The translations under genes were made by a program, and so were the position numbers. This document shows, piece by piece, positions 6,769 to 14,775 of a DNA stretch of 42,512 bases. This DNA comes from an uncultured Clostridia bacterium (lineage in GTDB: Bacteria > Bacillota > Clostridia > Oscillospirales > Ruminococcaceae), in the NCBI GenBank assembly GCA_944387915.1, contig CALXGT010000008.1, forward strand, positions 1 to 42,512, given 5' to 3'. The first letter of the stretch is position 1; the number at the start of each line of letters is the position of its first letter. The notes under the pieces are model-generated. The model did not search any database. It had not been told where the DNA came from and worked only from the letters and a program-made list of their open reading frames with translations.

Positions 6769-7373
6769 ATGAATAAATCGGAAAGCAAATATTTTCATAC
6801 CGCTCTGCGTATGGATGAGGCGCTGATCTCCCTGCTGGAAGAGAAGGACTTGGAATATATCAGCGTAAAGGAGATTTGTGAAAAGCCGGTGTGAACCGTT
6901 CTACGTTTTACCTTCATTATGATACGATTGCCGATCTGATCGTCGAAACGACAGAGATGGTAAACAAGCGGTTTGACGCGTATTTCTCAAAAGCGCAAAA
7001 GAATATATTTTCTCAACCCGACAGACAGGAGCTGAGTGACCTTGTTCTGATTACAAGGGAGTATCTGCTGCCTTATCTTCGGTTCGTAAAAGATAATCAG
7101 AAAATTTACCGAGCGGCGTTTCGTAACCCGCTTGGGATGCAGTCTCATTTACGCTACAGCAACTTGAAGAAGTACATTCTGGAACCGATTCTGGAACGCT
7201 TCGGCGTACCTGCTGAATCCCGCAAATATTACATTGTTTATTACATAGAGGGCGTTGCGGCAATTGTTCGAGAATGGCTTAACGGAAATTGCGCGGACGA
7301 AATCGATCAGGTTGCCGCTGTGATTGAGGAATGTGTGCGGTCCAGGGGATATCTGTATGATCGGGACCAATAA
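6769..7373 (+). pseudogene. TetR-family regulator broken by a one-base frameshift
   Basis: ATG 6769 opens MNKSESKYFHTALRMDEALI and reads to KEICEKPV, then TGA at 6892-6894. The remaining TetR sequence (GVNRSTFYLHYDTIADLIVE) continues in another frame to 7373. Adding one A to the AAAA run at 6881-6884 would restore the expected KEICEKAGVNRSTFYLHY, the usual TetR helix-turn-helix. The rest (about 160 residues) is an intact TetR_C-like domain. So this is either a recent one-base deletion, a phase-variable run, or a sequencing error. A GTG at 6891 could start the second part but would lack the first HTH helices. Confidence 0.85.
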
Positions 7374-8037
7374 ATTCCAAAAGGCAAAAGAGCTTTTGAA
7401 AAACTGGAAACAGGATGATTCCTTTCAGACGGTGGTAAGCGCTTGTGTTTCCCTGGGGCTTACCATTTTGTTTGCCCTTTACAACGGATATTTGGGGCTG
7501 TCTCTTTTATCCGTGTGGCATGGCAGTATCTGCGTGTTTTATTTGTTTTTGGCCGGAATCCGCGGGGTGATTTTATACTCCGAATGGAGAGGAAGGAAAG
7601 ATGATAAGCGGCGACAAACCCTTCGCCGGCGCAGGGTGTATCTTGTCAGCTGTGTATTGCTTCTTATGTTGGATCTGGCGCTGATCGCGCCGATCACCAC
7701 CATGGCTTTGCTGGAAAAGCCGGTTGACATAGGGCTTGTTCCTGCGATCGCCATGGCCGCGTATACGACGTATAAGATGACCATGGCATCCGTCCACATT
7801 CGACGGAACGGGAGAAACCGCAGCGGTAATATTCTTATCGCAGAGCTGCGGGTCATCCATTTTATCGACGCGCTGGTTTCCGTTTTGACCTTGCAAAACA
7901 CCTTGATTATGGTAAATTCATCTCCCGCCGGCGTAAAAGATATGTTGCTGTTGACTACCGTTACCAGCGCGGCAATTTATCTTGCAATTGTTCTTATGTC
8001 GGTGATTATGCTGGTACGGGGATGGAAGAGATTTTAA
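7357..8037 (+). CDS. Six-TM membrane protein, unknown
   Basis: 226 residues from ATG 7357, preceded by AGGGGATATCTGT; it overlaps the end of the TetR frame by 17 bases, implying translational coupling. About six hydrophobic helices are visible (TVVSACVSLGLTILFALY, WHGSICVFYLFLAGIRGV, VYLVSCVLLLMLDLALIAPI, VPAIAMAAYTTYKMTMAS, one near FIDALVSVLTLQNTLIMV, and AAIYLAIVLMSVIMLV). A charged cytoplasmic loop, RGRKDDKRRQTLRRRR, follows helix 2. No known transporter motif is seen. By position it could be a TetR target along with the gene at 6389. Confidence 0.78.
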   Translation: MIGTNKFQKAKELLKNWKQDDSFQTVVSACVSLGLTILFALYNGYLGLSLLSVWHGSICVFYLFLAGIRGVILYSEWRGRKDDKRRQTLRRRRVYLVSCVLLLMLDLALIAPITTMALLEKPVDIGLVPAIAMAAYTTYKMTMASVHIRRNGRNRSGNILIAELRVIHFIDALVSVLTLQNTLIMVNSSPAGVKDMLLLTTVTSAAIYLAIVLMSVIMLVRGWKRF

Positions 8038-8167
8038 TGCGGCCGCAGTCGGAGTTCTTTCTACGCTTGCAGGAAATAGCGATTTTACCGTTTTGGTAGT
8101 GGTTATGGGGAAAAATCCGTATGCGGCGCTTTGTTCCTCGGGGATTGTCCCTTTAAAAGTTGAATAT

Positions 8168-8230
8168 ATAAAAGACGGCGCAAAGCTTTCAAAGAAACGT
8201 TTTTTCTTGGCTTTTCGCCGTCTTTTTTGA
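8168..8230 (+). terminator. Terminator after the TetR-membrane protein operon
   Basis: AAAGACGGCG (8171-8180) pairs with CGCCGTCTTT (8216-8225), with an inner AAAGC/GCTTT pairing and a T6 tract. Confidence 0.85.
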
Positions 8231-8336
8231 TTTGGATACGGTGCAAAATCCCTGTTCAAAGATGGGAAAGAGACATTCTTAAGAGAAAATGGATGCAACG
8301 AGGACGGATAATTAAATAATAAAAAGATTTACAATT

Positions 8337-8390
8337 TTGGTTGCGCTTTTCCCCGCGCAAGCGAGGGTGCTTTCGAAGGAAAGCAGTTAT
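8337..8390 (-). terminator. Paired hairpins downstream of the MATE gene
   Basis: TTGCGC/GCGCAA (8341-8346/8355-8360) and TGCTTTC/GAAAGCA (8368-8374/8379-8385) lie just past the MATE stop at 8397. On the minus strand they are followed by AATTGTAAATCTTTTTA. A modest terminator region. Confidence 0.45.
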
Positions 8391-8396
8391 TTGTTG

Positions 8397-10349
8397 TTAT
8401 CGGCTTTTAAGAAATTGTAAAATCCGGCCGCAGGTTTCCTGTACCCCGGGGGAAGCGTCAATCACCAGATCGTAGTTTTTCTTTTCCCCCCAGCGCTTAC
8501 CGGAAATATGATGGTAGTAGGCGGCTCTTGCCTTGTCGGATCGACGGATATTCTCCTTTGCCTCCTCGAGGGTGTCGCCGTAAATTTCCATTACTCTGCC
8601 GATACGGTACTCGATCGGCGCGCCAATAAAAATACGCACTACATTGTCGTGCCCTTTCAATACATCATCCGCCGCTCGACCTACGATGACGCAACTGCCG
8701 TTTTCGGCAAGCTTCTCAATAATCTTGTGTTGAGCGATGACGGCGAGACGAACGACTTTGGTACTTAAATAGAGATTGTATAATATTTTCGGCGCGTTTT
8801 TGTTAATACCGGAAACAAATTCTTTATCCAATCCGCTTTCTTGGGCGGCAAGGGCGGTCATTTCCTTATAATAGAAGGGGATGCCTAAACGCTTTGCGAC
8901 CGCGCGGCCGATTTCTTTGCCGGAAGAGCCGTGCTGACGGGCAATGGTAACAATTACCCCGGGCTTGGATGGCTGGATTACAGTCGTTGTATAAGCTTGA
9001 TCCAAAATGGGCGCATCCTTGACATAAGGGTGGTCCAGAAATTGCCGGTAAAAAGCGAGCCCCAGCGCGGTGGTCAACAGCTCTGTAACGGGGAAGGTAA
9101 CCCAAAACCACTCTAAGCCAAACTGCGCAAACAGAAAACCGAGAGGAACAAAAAGAACCATCGTCCGCACAATTGTCAGCAGGGAACTTTTCAGTCCAAA
9201 TCCAACCGCTTGGAAAAAAACGGGAAAAATCAAAGAGGTAACCATGGGGATGAAGCTTATGCCAATCCATCGAAAGCCGGTTTTCCCAATCTCAATTACC
9301 TTTTCATCCGCGGTAAACACAGAAAGCATAGGTCCCGGAATGGTTTCGAAGCAAAGAGTGCCTACCGCCATAAGCGCAATGCCAAATACAATGGATGCGG
9401 TTAGGGTTTGCTTACAACGGCTCATTTTCCTTGCCGCGTAGTTGAAGCTGATAATCGGCACAATACAGGTTTGCATAGCGCCCAGAGGAATAAAGAAAAA
9501 GGTTTGCCATTTATAATAAAGGCCAAGGGCGGTTACCGCCTGGTCCGAAAAGGATGAAAGAATCAAGTTGAGCCCGAAAATGTAGAAGGTATACGCGGAC
9601 TGCATCAAAATGTTAGGCACTCCCAACCGGAAAATTTCCATTATGCGTTTTCCGTAAAGACGGATCTGCGGAGAGGGGTAATAGCCTTTTTTCATTACGA
9701 CAAAGGCCGCTACCATCTGTCCGGCGACGGTAGCCACGGCGGCGCCGGCGATTCCCATTTCCGGTAGCCCGAACCATCCGAAAATCAGCAGAGGATCCAA
9801 AACTATGTTGGTGACCGCGCCTAATATTTGCGCGAACATAGGGGTTTTCATATCTCCGTTTGCCTGTAATATTTTTGTCCAGACGCTTTCCAAAAACAAA
9901 CCCAAGCTGAAAACGCAGACAATTCTGCCGTAGGTCACGACGTCGGAAATTACCTCTGGGGAGGATGTGGACAGCTTCGCGTAGGTGGGCATAAAAATCC
10001 AGCAGACAAGGGCGAACACAAACCACAAAGCAATCGCCAAAGGAGTGCCCACGCCGGCAAATTCCTTTGCTTCTTCTTTTTGACCCACGCCGTATCGGGA
10101 CGCCATAGCCGTATTGATGCCGACGCCGGTTCCCACAGCCAGCGCGATCATCAGTAGCTGGATGGGATAGATAATCGAAAGGGCGGTAAGCCCCGAATCG
10201 GCGTATCTGCCCACAAAAAGACTGTCAACAATGTTGTAAAGCGCCTGGATCAGCTGCGCCAGCATAACGGGAGGCGCGATTTGAAATAAGATTTTCGAAA
10301 TTTTTTCCTGCCCGAAAAATTGGGATTTTGAAAATACATGTTCCGTCAT
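8397..10349 (-). CDS. MATE-family exporter fused to a cytidylate-kinase-like domain
   Basis: 650 residues from ATG 10347-10349 (TAGGGGAATAACA upstream). Residues 1 to ~450 form a 12-TM MATE transporter (IAPPVMLAQLIQALYNIVDS near the start, DPLLIFGWFGLPEMGIAGAA in the middle). Such proteins expel cationic drugs or metabolites with Na+ or H+. A short linker leads to a soluble domain of ~180 residues starting GVIVTIARQHGSSGKEIGRA, with a P-loop (GSSGKEIG), FIGAPIEYRIGRVMEIYG and DKARAAYYHHISGKRWG, as in the 'cytidylate kinase-like' family. Such fusions are known in Firmicutes but their purpose is unclear; the kinase may modify a transported substrate or sense nucleotides. It lies 10 bases after the MarR gene, so it is the regulated target. 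Confidence 0.9.
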   Translation of the reverse strand: MTEHVFSKSQFFGQEKISKILFQIAPPVMLAQLIQALYNIVDSLFVGRYADSGLTALSIIYPIQLLMIALAVGTGVGINTAMASRYGVGQKEEAKEFAGVGTPLAIALWFVFALVCWIFMPTYAKLSTSSPEVISDVVTYGRIVCVFSLGLFLESVWTKILQANGDMKTPMFAQILGAVTNIVLDPLLIFGWFGLPEMGIAGAAVATVAGQMVAAFVVMKKGYYPSPQIRLYGKRIMEIFRLGVPNILMQSAYTFYIFGLNLILSSFSDQAVTALGLYYKWQTFFFIPLGAMQTCIVPIISFNYAARKMSRCKQTLTASIVFGIALMAVGTLCFETIPGPMLSVFTADEKVIEIGKTGFRWIGISFIPMVTSLIFPVFFQAVGFGLKSSLLTIVRTMVLFVPLGFLFAQFGLEWFWVTFPVTELLTTALGLAFYRQFLDHPYVKDAPILDQAYTTTVIQPSKPGVIVTIARQHGSSGKEIGRAVAKRLGIPFYYKEMTALAAQESGLDKEFVSGINKNAPKILYNLYLSTKVVRLAVIAQHKIIEKLAENGSCVIVGRAADDVLKGHDNVVRIFIGAPIEYRIGRVMEIYGDTLEEAKENIRRSDKARAAYYHHISGKRWGEKKNYDLVIDASPGVQETCGRILQFLKSR

Positions 10350-10359
10350 TGTTATTCCC

Positions 10360-10803
10360 CTATATATTTTTTTCCATAACCGCGCGCAGCGTGTCGTCAA
10401 AAGACATCATAGCTTTTGTCATAGCGCATATGTTTTCGTAGCCTACCCGCTCGATGGTTTCAATTTCAATCCGGCTTAAGGATTCCAGCAAGGGGGCCGC
10501 GTACCCTTTGCCCTTTTCCGTTAAAACAAAGGCTTTTTCACGGCCGATACAGTTTTCGGGACTGAGGATCAATAACTCCCGTTTTCGCATCTCCGCGATA
10601 ACGTGGTTTATGGTTTGCCTCGGCAACAGATAATGATCGCAAATCTGTTTTTGCGTACAAAAGCCGTTGTCGCGGATGGTATAAAGGACCAGCATTTCGT
10701 TGTAGCTGATGCCGTGCTTTTTAGACCACGCCGAATATACTCCGCGGAATTGTATGACCGCGCGGTTAATATCCCCTAATAGCTTTAACGCATCATATTT
10801 CAT
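10360..10803 (-). CDS. MarR-family regulator of the MATE operon
   Basis: 147 residues from ATG 10801-10803, with AAGGAGAAATCAT upstream. The winged helix (NEMLVLYTIRDNGFCTQKQI, LLPRQTINHVIAEMRKRELL, wing SPENCIGREKAFVLTEKGK) is standard MarR. It is followed after 10 bases by the MATE gene, so the pair is one operon. A perfect 11-bp dyad beside the promoter (10885-10908) is the probable autoregulatory site. MarR proteins are usually released from DNA by small aromatic ligands; which one here is unknown. Confidence 0.92.
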   Translation of the reverse strand: MKYDALKLLGDINRAVIQFRGVYSAWSKKHGISYNEMLVLYTIRDNGFCTQKQICDHYLLPRQTINHVIAEMRKRELLILSPENCIGREKAFVLTEKGKGYAAPLLESLSRIEIETIERVGYENICAMTKAMMSFDDTLRAVMEKNI

Positions 10804-10884
10804 ATGATTTCTCCTTTTTACATTTTGTAAGAACGAAAACAAGGGAATGGAAAACATCTTCAGGGCAAATTTGGGGTTTCAAGC

Positions 10885-10940
10885 AGATAATCCCATTTGG
10901 GATTATCTAATATTATATGGAGCATGGCGCGTGCTGTCAA
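10885..10940 (-). promoter_or_regulatory. marR-MATE promoter and MarR operator
   Basis: On the minus strand: TTGACA (10935-10940), 17 bases, TATAAT (10912-10917). Immediately downstream lies AGATAATCCCA-TT-TGGGATTATCT (10885-10908), a perfect 11-bp dyad at the start site. This arrangement fits repression by the MarR protein. Confidence 0.88.
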
Positions 10941-11008
10941 CAAAAAATTTTCCGTTGTAATTGGTTCTCCAAGAAAGACGCAAATAAGGATAATTTGAAT
11001 AAAATAAC

Positions 11009-11037
11009 TTTACAAAAAAGTAAAAATATGGTAATAT
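11009..11037 (+). promoter_or_regulatory. Promoter of the ABC exporter pair
   Basis: TTTACA (11009-11014), 17 bases, TAATAT (11032-11037), about 90 bases before the start codon at 11130, in an AT-rich stretch. Confidence 0.55.
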
Positions 11038-11129
11038 CTATCTATATTTATATTCGATATATCTTTTTGGCAAAGCCCGGTTTTTAGACAAATTCTTTAC
11101 AATACGTTTTACATCAAAGGAGGCGCACT

Positions 11130-12044
11130 ATGAATGTACTGGAATGCAGCCATCTCACCAAGCGATACCGGGGACAAACGGCGTTACAGGACGTCTCTCT
11201 TTCGTTACAGGAAGGGAAGGTCTACGGGATCATAGGGGCAACCGGCGCCGGGAAAACGACGTTGGTGCGGCTGATCGCCGGGATCACGAAACCCGATGAG
11301 GGGACCCTCTCTCTTTTTAACGCGCAAAACGAAAAGGAGTTTCAAAAAGCGCGGAGAGACGTAGGCTTTTTAATCGACAATCCCACCTTTTTCGGCAACC
11401 TTACCGCCAAGCAGAATTTAAAGGCGGTAGCCTATACCCGAGGAATCAAAAACGAAGATTACGAGGGGCTTTTGCGAAAGGTAGATCTCAGCACTCCGTT
11501 AAAAACCAAACTTCGGGATTATTCGGACGAAATGAAGCGGTTTTACGGCGTCGCCTCCGCTTTGATGGGATCGCCAAAGCTTTTGGTGCTGGATGAACCT
11601 GCGAAAGGGTTTAGTACCCGCGCCATCCGGTCCTTTCGGGATCACATAAAAGAGATCCTCAAAGAGCGGGGCTGTACCGCGCTCATTTTTTCCCAGAGTC
11701 TCAGCAGCGTATACGGTCTTGCGACGGATTTTGTCTTTTTGTATCAGGGTCAGATCATCGGGCAGATGGATCAAAAGACGCTGGACGCCCGCTGTCCTAT
11801 ATCCTTTACCCTTGTTACATCCAACAACGAAAAAGCGGCGTCGGTCCTTGGCTCTTTTTTGGAAAAGGTAGCCCTTTGCGAGGATGATATCGAGATCCGG
11901 TCGGGCGAATGGGACGAAAAACAAATCACCCAAATGTTATCGGAAAACCAGATCCAAGTACAAAGCCTCACCAAAAAAGGACAGACGTTAGACGAGTATT
12001 TTGACGCATTGACAGGAGGGATCGCAGATGGGAAATCTGTTTAA
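11130..12044 (+). CDS. ABC transporter ATP-binding protein with degenerate catalytic motifs
   Basis: 304 residues from ATG 11130 (AAAGGAGGCGCACT). The Walker A GATGAGKTT (36-44) and Walker B LLVLDEP (about 151-157) are intact. The ABC signature is DYSDEMKR instead of an LSGGQ/YSxGMxQR form, so its Gly is missing. The D-loop reads AKGFS and the switch histidine position reads FSQSLSS, with Gln for His. The C-terminal ~90 residues resemble the accessory domain of BcrA/CcmA-type exporters. It overlaps the permease by 17 bases, so the two form one exporter. Substrate unknown. The changes suggest slow or absent ATP hydrolysis unless the family has adapted to them. Confidence 0.88.
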   Translation: MNVLECSHLTKRYRGQTALQDVSLSLQEGKVYGIIGATGAGKTTLVRLIAGITKPDEGTLSLFNAQNEKEFQKARRDVGFLIDNPTFFGNLTAKQNLKAVAYTRGIKNEDYEGLLRKVDLSTPLKTKLRDYSDEMKRFYGVASALMGSPKLLVLDEPAKGFSTRAIRSFRDHIKEILKERGCTALIFSQSLSSVYGLATDFVFLYQGQIIGQMDQKTLDARCPISFTLVTSNNEKAASVLGSFLEKVALCEDDIEIRSGEWDEKQITQMLSENQIQVQSLTKKGQTLDEYFDALTGGIADGKSV

Positions 12045-12870
12045 AGGGGAATGTTACCGGACCCTTCGTCGGTTAAGCTTTTTGATACTGACCATCGCCC
12101 TTTTGATTTGCGCTTACGAAGATCTTCTCTATCTGTTTTCCGATCTTCAGGGGATCTTAGGACAGCAGTATCGGGAATATTATGAAAGCTTATACAGCGC
12201 CAGCGATCCGGAGCTGATGAAGGAAAAGTGCCGGGCGTTATGGAAAACCATCTACTTTGAAACCTATGATCATTTTGGCGTAGGACTTTTGACATGCGCG
12301 GTCTTTTCGCTGATGATTAGCATGGATCTCAAGCGGGGCAAAATGGGCGAGCTGATTGCCTACGGGTATTCCCGCCCCCAGATCTTTTTCGTGAAAACAG
12401 TGATCTACATCGCCGCGAGCGCGCTCATCCCCTTTGTAGCCGCCTCCGTCAATTTCTGGGCACATCCGGATATCTATTCCGGATATCTGTACGCGGAGGA
12501 CATCGCCTTTCTGGTGCGGGTCCCGCTGGTGACTTTGGTGGAACGGATTTGTATCGCCGCGTTTTTTGTCCCCTTTCTTTTCCTTCTTGGAAAGCCCCTG
12601 TGGGGAGCGGCGGCATCCACCTTTTACGCGCTGGCAATGGCCATTGTTTTTAGAGTAGGAAATGTGGGCCTTGTACTTGCGGGAAGCCGGATCAGCCCTC
12701 CAGGCGCCAGCCTGATGGATTATCTGGTCCAGGGTCCCACCTTCCGTATCAATACCTTTATCGAATTGCCGCCTGTTTGGGGCGTATTTTATCTTTCGGG
12801 TTACCTATTGATGGCGGTAATCAGCATTGCCGCCGCTTATGTGATCTTCCAAAAGAAGGAGCTGAAGTAA
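12028..12870 (+). CDS. ABC-2-type permease
   Basis: 280 residues, ATG 12028 lying inside the end of the ATPase gene. Six membrane segments are visible, beginning with LSFLILTIALLICAYEDLLYL and ending with YLSGYLLMAVISIAAAYVIF. A large extracellular loop (about residues 35-75) follows helix 1. The layout matches permeases paired with BcrA-like ATPases for peptide or lantibiotic export and resistance. A strong terminator follows directly at 12871. Confidence 0.85.
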   Translation: MGNLFKGECYRTLRRLSFLILTIALLICAYEDLLYLFSDLQGILGQQYREYYESLYSASDPELMKEKCRALWKTIYFETYDHFGVGLLTCAVFSLMISMDLKRGKMGELIAYGYSRPQIFFVKTVIYIAASALIPFVAASVNFWAHPDIYSGYLYAEDIAFLVRVPLVTLVERICIAAFFVPFLFLLGKPLWGAAASTFYALAMAIVFRVGNVGLVLAGSRISPPGASLMDYLVQGPTFRINTFIELPPVWGVFYLSGYLLMAVISIAAAYVIFQKKELK

Positions 12871-12908
12871 AAAAAGCCTGCCTTTCATACCGAAAGGCGG
12901 GCTTTTGA
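12871..12908 (+). terminator. Terminator of the ABC pair
   Basis: AAAGCCTGCCTTTC (12873-12886) and GAAAGGCGGGCTTT (12892-12905) form a 14-bp stem with one U-G pair, followed by T4. Confidence 0.92.
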
Positions 12909-12933
12909 ATTGATAGGAAAGCAAAATTTAAAA

Positions 12934-12982
12934 TTTTCGCCACAGTTTCGCGGTAGGTTTGCGAAACTGACGGCGGCGAAAG
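12934..12982 (-). terminator. Terminator of the YczE-like gene
   Basis: Outer arms TTTCGCC/GGCGAAA and inner arms CAGTTTCGC/GCGAAACTG form a stem. On the minus strand it is followed by AAAATTTTAAATTTT. It lies 27 bases after the stop codon at 13009. Confidence 0.75.
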
Positions 12983-13008
12983 AAAGTTGAACCTTGGATG
13001 TTGTCTGC

Positions 13009-13656
13009 TTAGCTGCAAAACTGCTTTGTTAACGGGCCGATGATCCATTTCGTCGCCTGTTTGGATACTAACCCTACAAAGATTGCGGCGGCAACTGTTC
13101 CCTCGCGCACGCCGGTAATTTGTCTTTGAAACACCAGTCCCAATACGCACGATAAAAGAACCAACGTACAGTCAAAGCCGATTTTTACCGGAGGGAAGGG
13201 GAAAGAAAAGACCTCACAGATAGCGAGGCTAAAGCCTTCTCCCGCTAAAGGGATCACGTTGGCGTTGACTTCACAGCTTACACCGATTCCCACCAGTATA
13301 ATGCCGAGGAGACAGAAAATCCATTGTTCTATGTAGGTGGTGGGAACGAGGTTTTGAATACTTTGTAAGGTAAGGTCGGTTAGGTAACCAAAAAGCAATG
13401 CGACGGGAAGCTGCAAAAGCTGTATCACACGGTATTTCCGCCGCAAAAGCAAAATTTGAAACAGAATAAAGCATCCATGCATGGCGATGGTCGCGGTTCC
13501 CACCGTGAGAGGGGAAAATTGGCTGACAGTGTAGGGAAGGCTGGAGATAGGGGATGTACCCAATCCGGCTTGAATAGATAACGCTACGCCGTAAGCCATA
13601 ATTACAAGATCAAGTACTAACAAAAAGACGCGGAAAACGAGATGCTCCTTTTTCAT
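13009..13656 (-). CDS. YczE/DUF6198-like membrane protein
   Basis: 215 residues from ATG 13654-13656, with GGGAGGCGGTAGT upstream; an upstream in-frame extension to 13863 has no ribosome site. Five or so hydrophobic helices are seen. The sequence GVALSIQAGLGTSPISSLPY near residue 25 and the repeat-like GVSCEVNANVIPLAGEGFSL near 120 match the YczE/YyaS/YitT family of integral membrane proteins, whose function is poorly defined (YczE supports surfactin production in Bacillus). It lies alone. Confidence 0.85.
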   Translation of the reverse strand: MKKEHLVFRVFLLVLDLVIMAYGVALSIQAGLGTSPISSLPYTVSQFSPLTVGTATIAMHGCFILFQILLLRRKYRVIQLLQLPVALLFGYLTDLTLQSIQNLVPTTYIEQWIFCLLGIILVGIGVSCEVNANVIPLAGEGFSLAICEVFSFPFPPVKIGFDCTLVLLSCVLGLVFQRQITGVREGTVAAAIFVGLVSKQATKWIIGPLTKQFCS

Positions 13657-13871
13657 ACTACCGCCTCCCGAAAAGAAAAGTCGGAGGGGATCGTCGCGTT
13701 TGTAATTCTTGCAGCAAGGAAAAAAGGATTCAAAAAGGTTCCTCCCAAACCATGAAATACATATAATTTCATTATATTCTCTCTTTTTTTCCATGTCAAG
13801 AAAAGGCTTTTTGGGGAAAACCATAGAAAAACTCCATTTTTTATCGAGCTTTGGAGAATCCAAACCCGAAA

Positions 13872-13900
13872 TTGACTTTTCGCTTTGTTTGTTTTATAAT
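13872..13900 (+). promoter_or_regulatory. pnuC promoter
   Basis: TTGACT (13872-13877), a 17-base spacer, TATAAT (13895-13900). It starts a leader of about 95 bases before pnuC. Confidence 0.85.
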
Positions 13901-13923
13901 AACAGAAACTGCCACCGGGTAGA

Positions 13924-13996
13924 GAAATGCAAAAAGCATTCGTTCGCACATCGTTAGGTCTTAGAAGATGTGCCTGCGGATGCTTCTTTTTTGGAG
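13924..13996 (+). promoter_or_regulatory. Leader with competing hairpins ahead of pnuC (attenuator candidate)
   Basis: A stem pairs GCATTCGTTCGCACATC (13937-13953) with GATGTGCCTGCGGATGC (about 13966-13983); 15 of 17 positions pair. It is followed by TTCTTTTTT, so it reads as an intrinsic terminator between promoter and start codon. A short alternative hairpin, AATGC-AAAAA-GCATT (13926-13940), would take away part of the 5' arm and act as antiterminator. PnuC genes are often controlled by riboswitches; I do not recognise TPP, FMN or preQ1 hallmarks here. Confidence 0.6.
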
Positions 13997-14003
13997 GAAG
14001 CAT

Positions 14004-14717
14004 ATGACGAAACAAAAAACGCCCTATTTTTCTAAAGGGGAAAAGCTGCTTTGGCTTTTTTCCGTAGCCTCGATCCTTCTTTCCTTTTTTCTGTTTGACG
14101 GAAAAAGTTTTCTTACTTTAGCGGCTTCTTTGGTGGGAGTGACTTCCCTTATTTTTAACGCTAAGGGCAATCCCTTTGGGCAGGTGCTCATGATCCTTTT
14201 CAGCCTGCTTTACGGGGTGATCTCCTATTCCTTCCGTTATTATGGGGAGATGATTACTTACCTTGGCATGACCATGCCCATGGCGGCGGTGGCTTTGGTT
14301 TCTTGGCTTCGGAATCCCTACCGGGGGAATCGGGCGGAGGTCACGGTAAACCGGGTAGGAAAAAAGGAATCTCTTTTTATGTGGGCACTAACGGGGGTGG
14401 TTACCCTTTTCTTTTACTTTGTGTTGGACTTTTTTCATACCGCGAACATCCTTCCCAGCACCCTTTCGGTCACCACCAGCTTTATCGCGGTGTACCTCAC
14501 CTTTCGGAGAAGCCCCTACTACGCGGTGGGATATGCCGCCAACGACGTGATACTGATGGTGCTTTGGGGGTTGGCTTCGGCGGAAAACCGCGCGTATCTT
14601 TCGGTGGTGGTCTGCTTCGCCGCCTTTTTGCTCAACGATATGTACGGGTATGTCAGCTGGAAAAAGATGGAAAAGCGGCAATGGGCGGATACCGCCGCGT
14701 CGTCAATATCGGGGTAA
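14004..14717 (+). CDS. pnuC: PnuC-family nicotinamide riboside / vitamin transporter
   Basis: 237 residues from ATG 14004 (GGAGGAAGCAT upstream). Six to seven membrane helices with the PnuC landmarks: SLVGVTSLIFNAKGNPFGQV near residues 44-65, YYAVGYAANDVILMVLWGL near 171-189 and FLLNDMYGYVSWKKM near the end (the conserved W/N-rich helix). PnuC proteins bring in nicotinamide riboside by facilitated diffusion; relatives carry thiamine or riboflavin. The leader hairpin suggests metabolite control. No NAD-salvage gene lies beside it in the window. Confidence 0.92.
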   Translation: MTKQKTPYFSKGEKLLWLFSVASILLSFFLFDGKSFLTLAASLVGVTSLIFNAKGNPFGQVLMILFSLLYGVISYSFRYYGEMITYLGMTMPMAAVALVSWLRNPYRGNRAEVTVNRVGKKESLFMWALTGVVTLFFYFVLDFFHTANILPSTLSVTTSFIAVYLTFRRSPYYAVGYAANDVILMVLWGLASAENRAYLSVVVCFAAFLLNDMYGYVSWKKMEKRQWADTAASSISG

Positions 14718-14718
14718 G

Positions 14719-14758
14719 CAAAAGCCGCACGGTTTTATAAACCATGCGGCTTTTCTTT
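14719..14758. terminator. Terminator shared by pnuC and the CDF gene
   Basis: AAAAGCCGCA-C-GGTT / AACC-A-TGCGGCTTTT, with T-rich sequence on the plus side and A-rich sequence before it, so it can work in both directions between the convergent genes. Confidence 0.88.
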
Positions 14759-14775
14759 TCCCAAATCACCATACG

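Noticed and set aside
8038..8166. Open frame after the six-TM protein with hydrophobic, coding-like text
   Set aside because: No start codon with a ribosome site and no recognisable family; it may be decayed sequence but cannot be supported as a gene.
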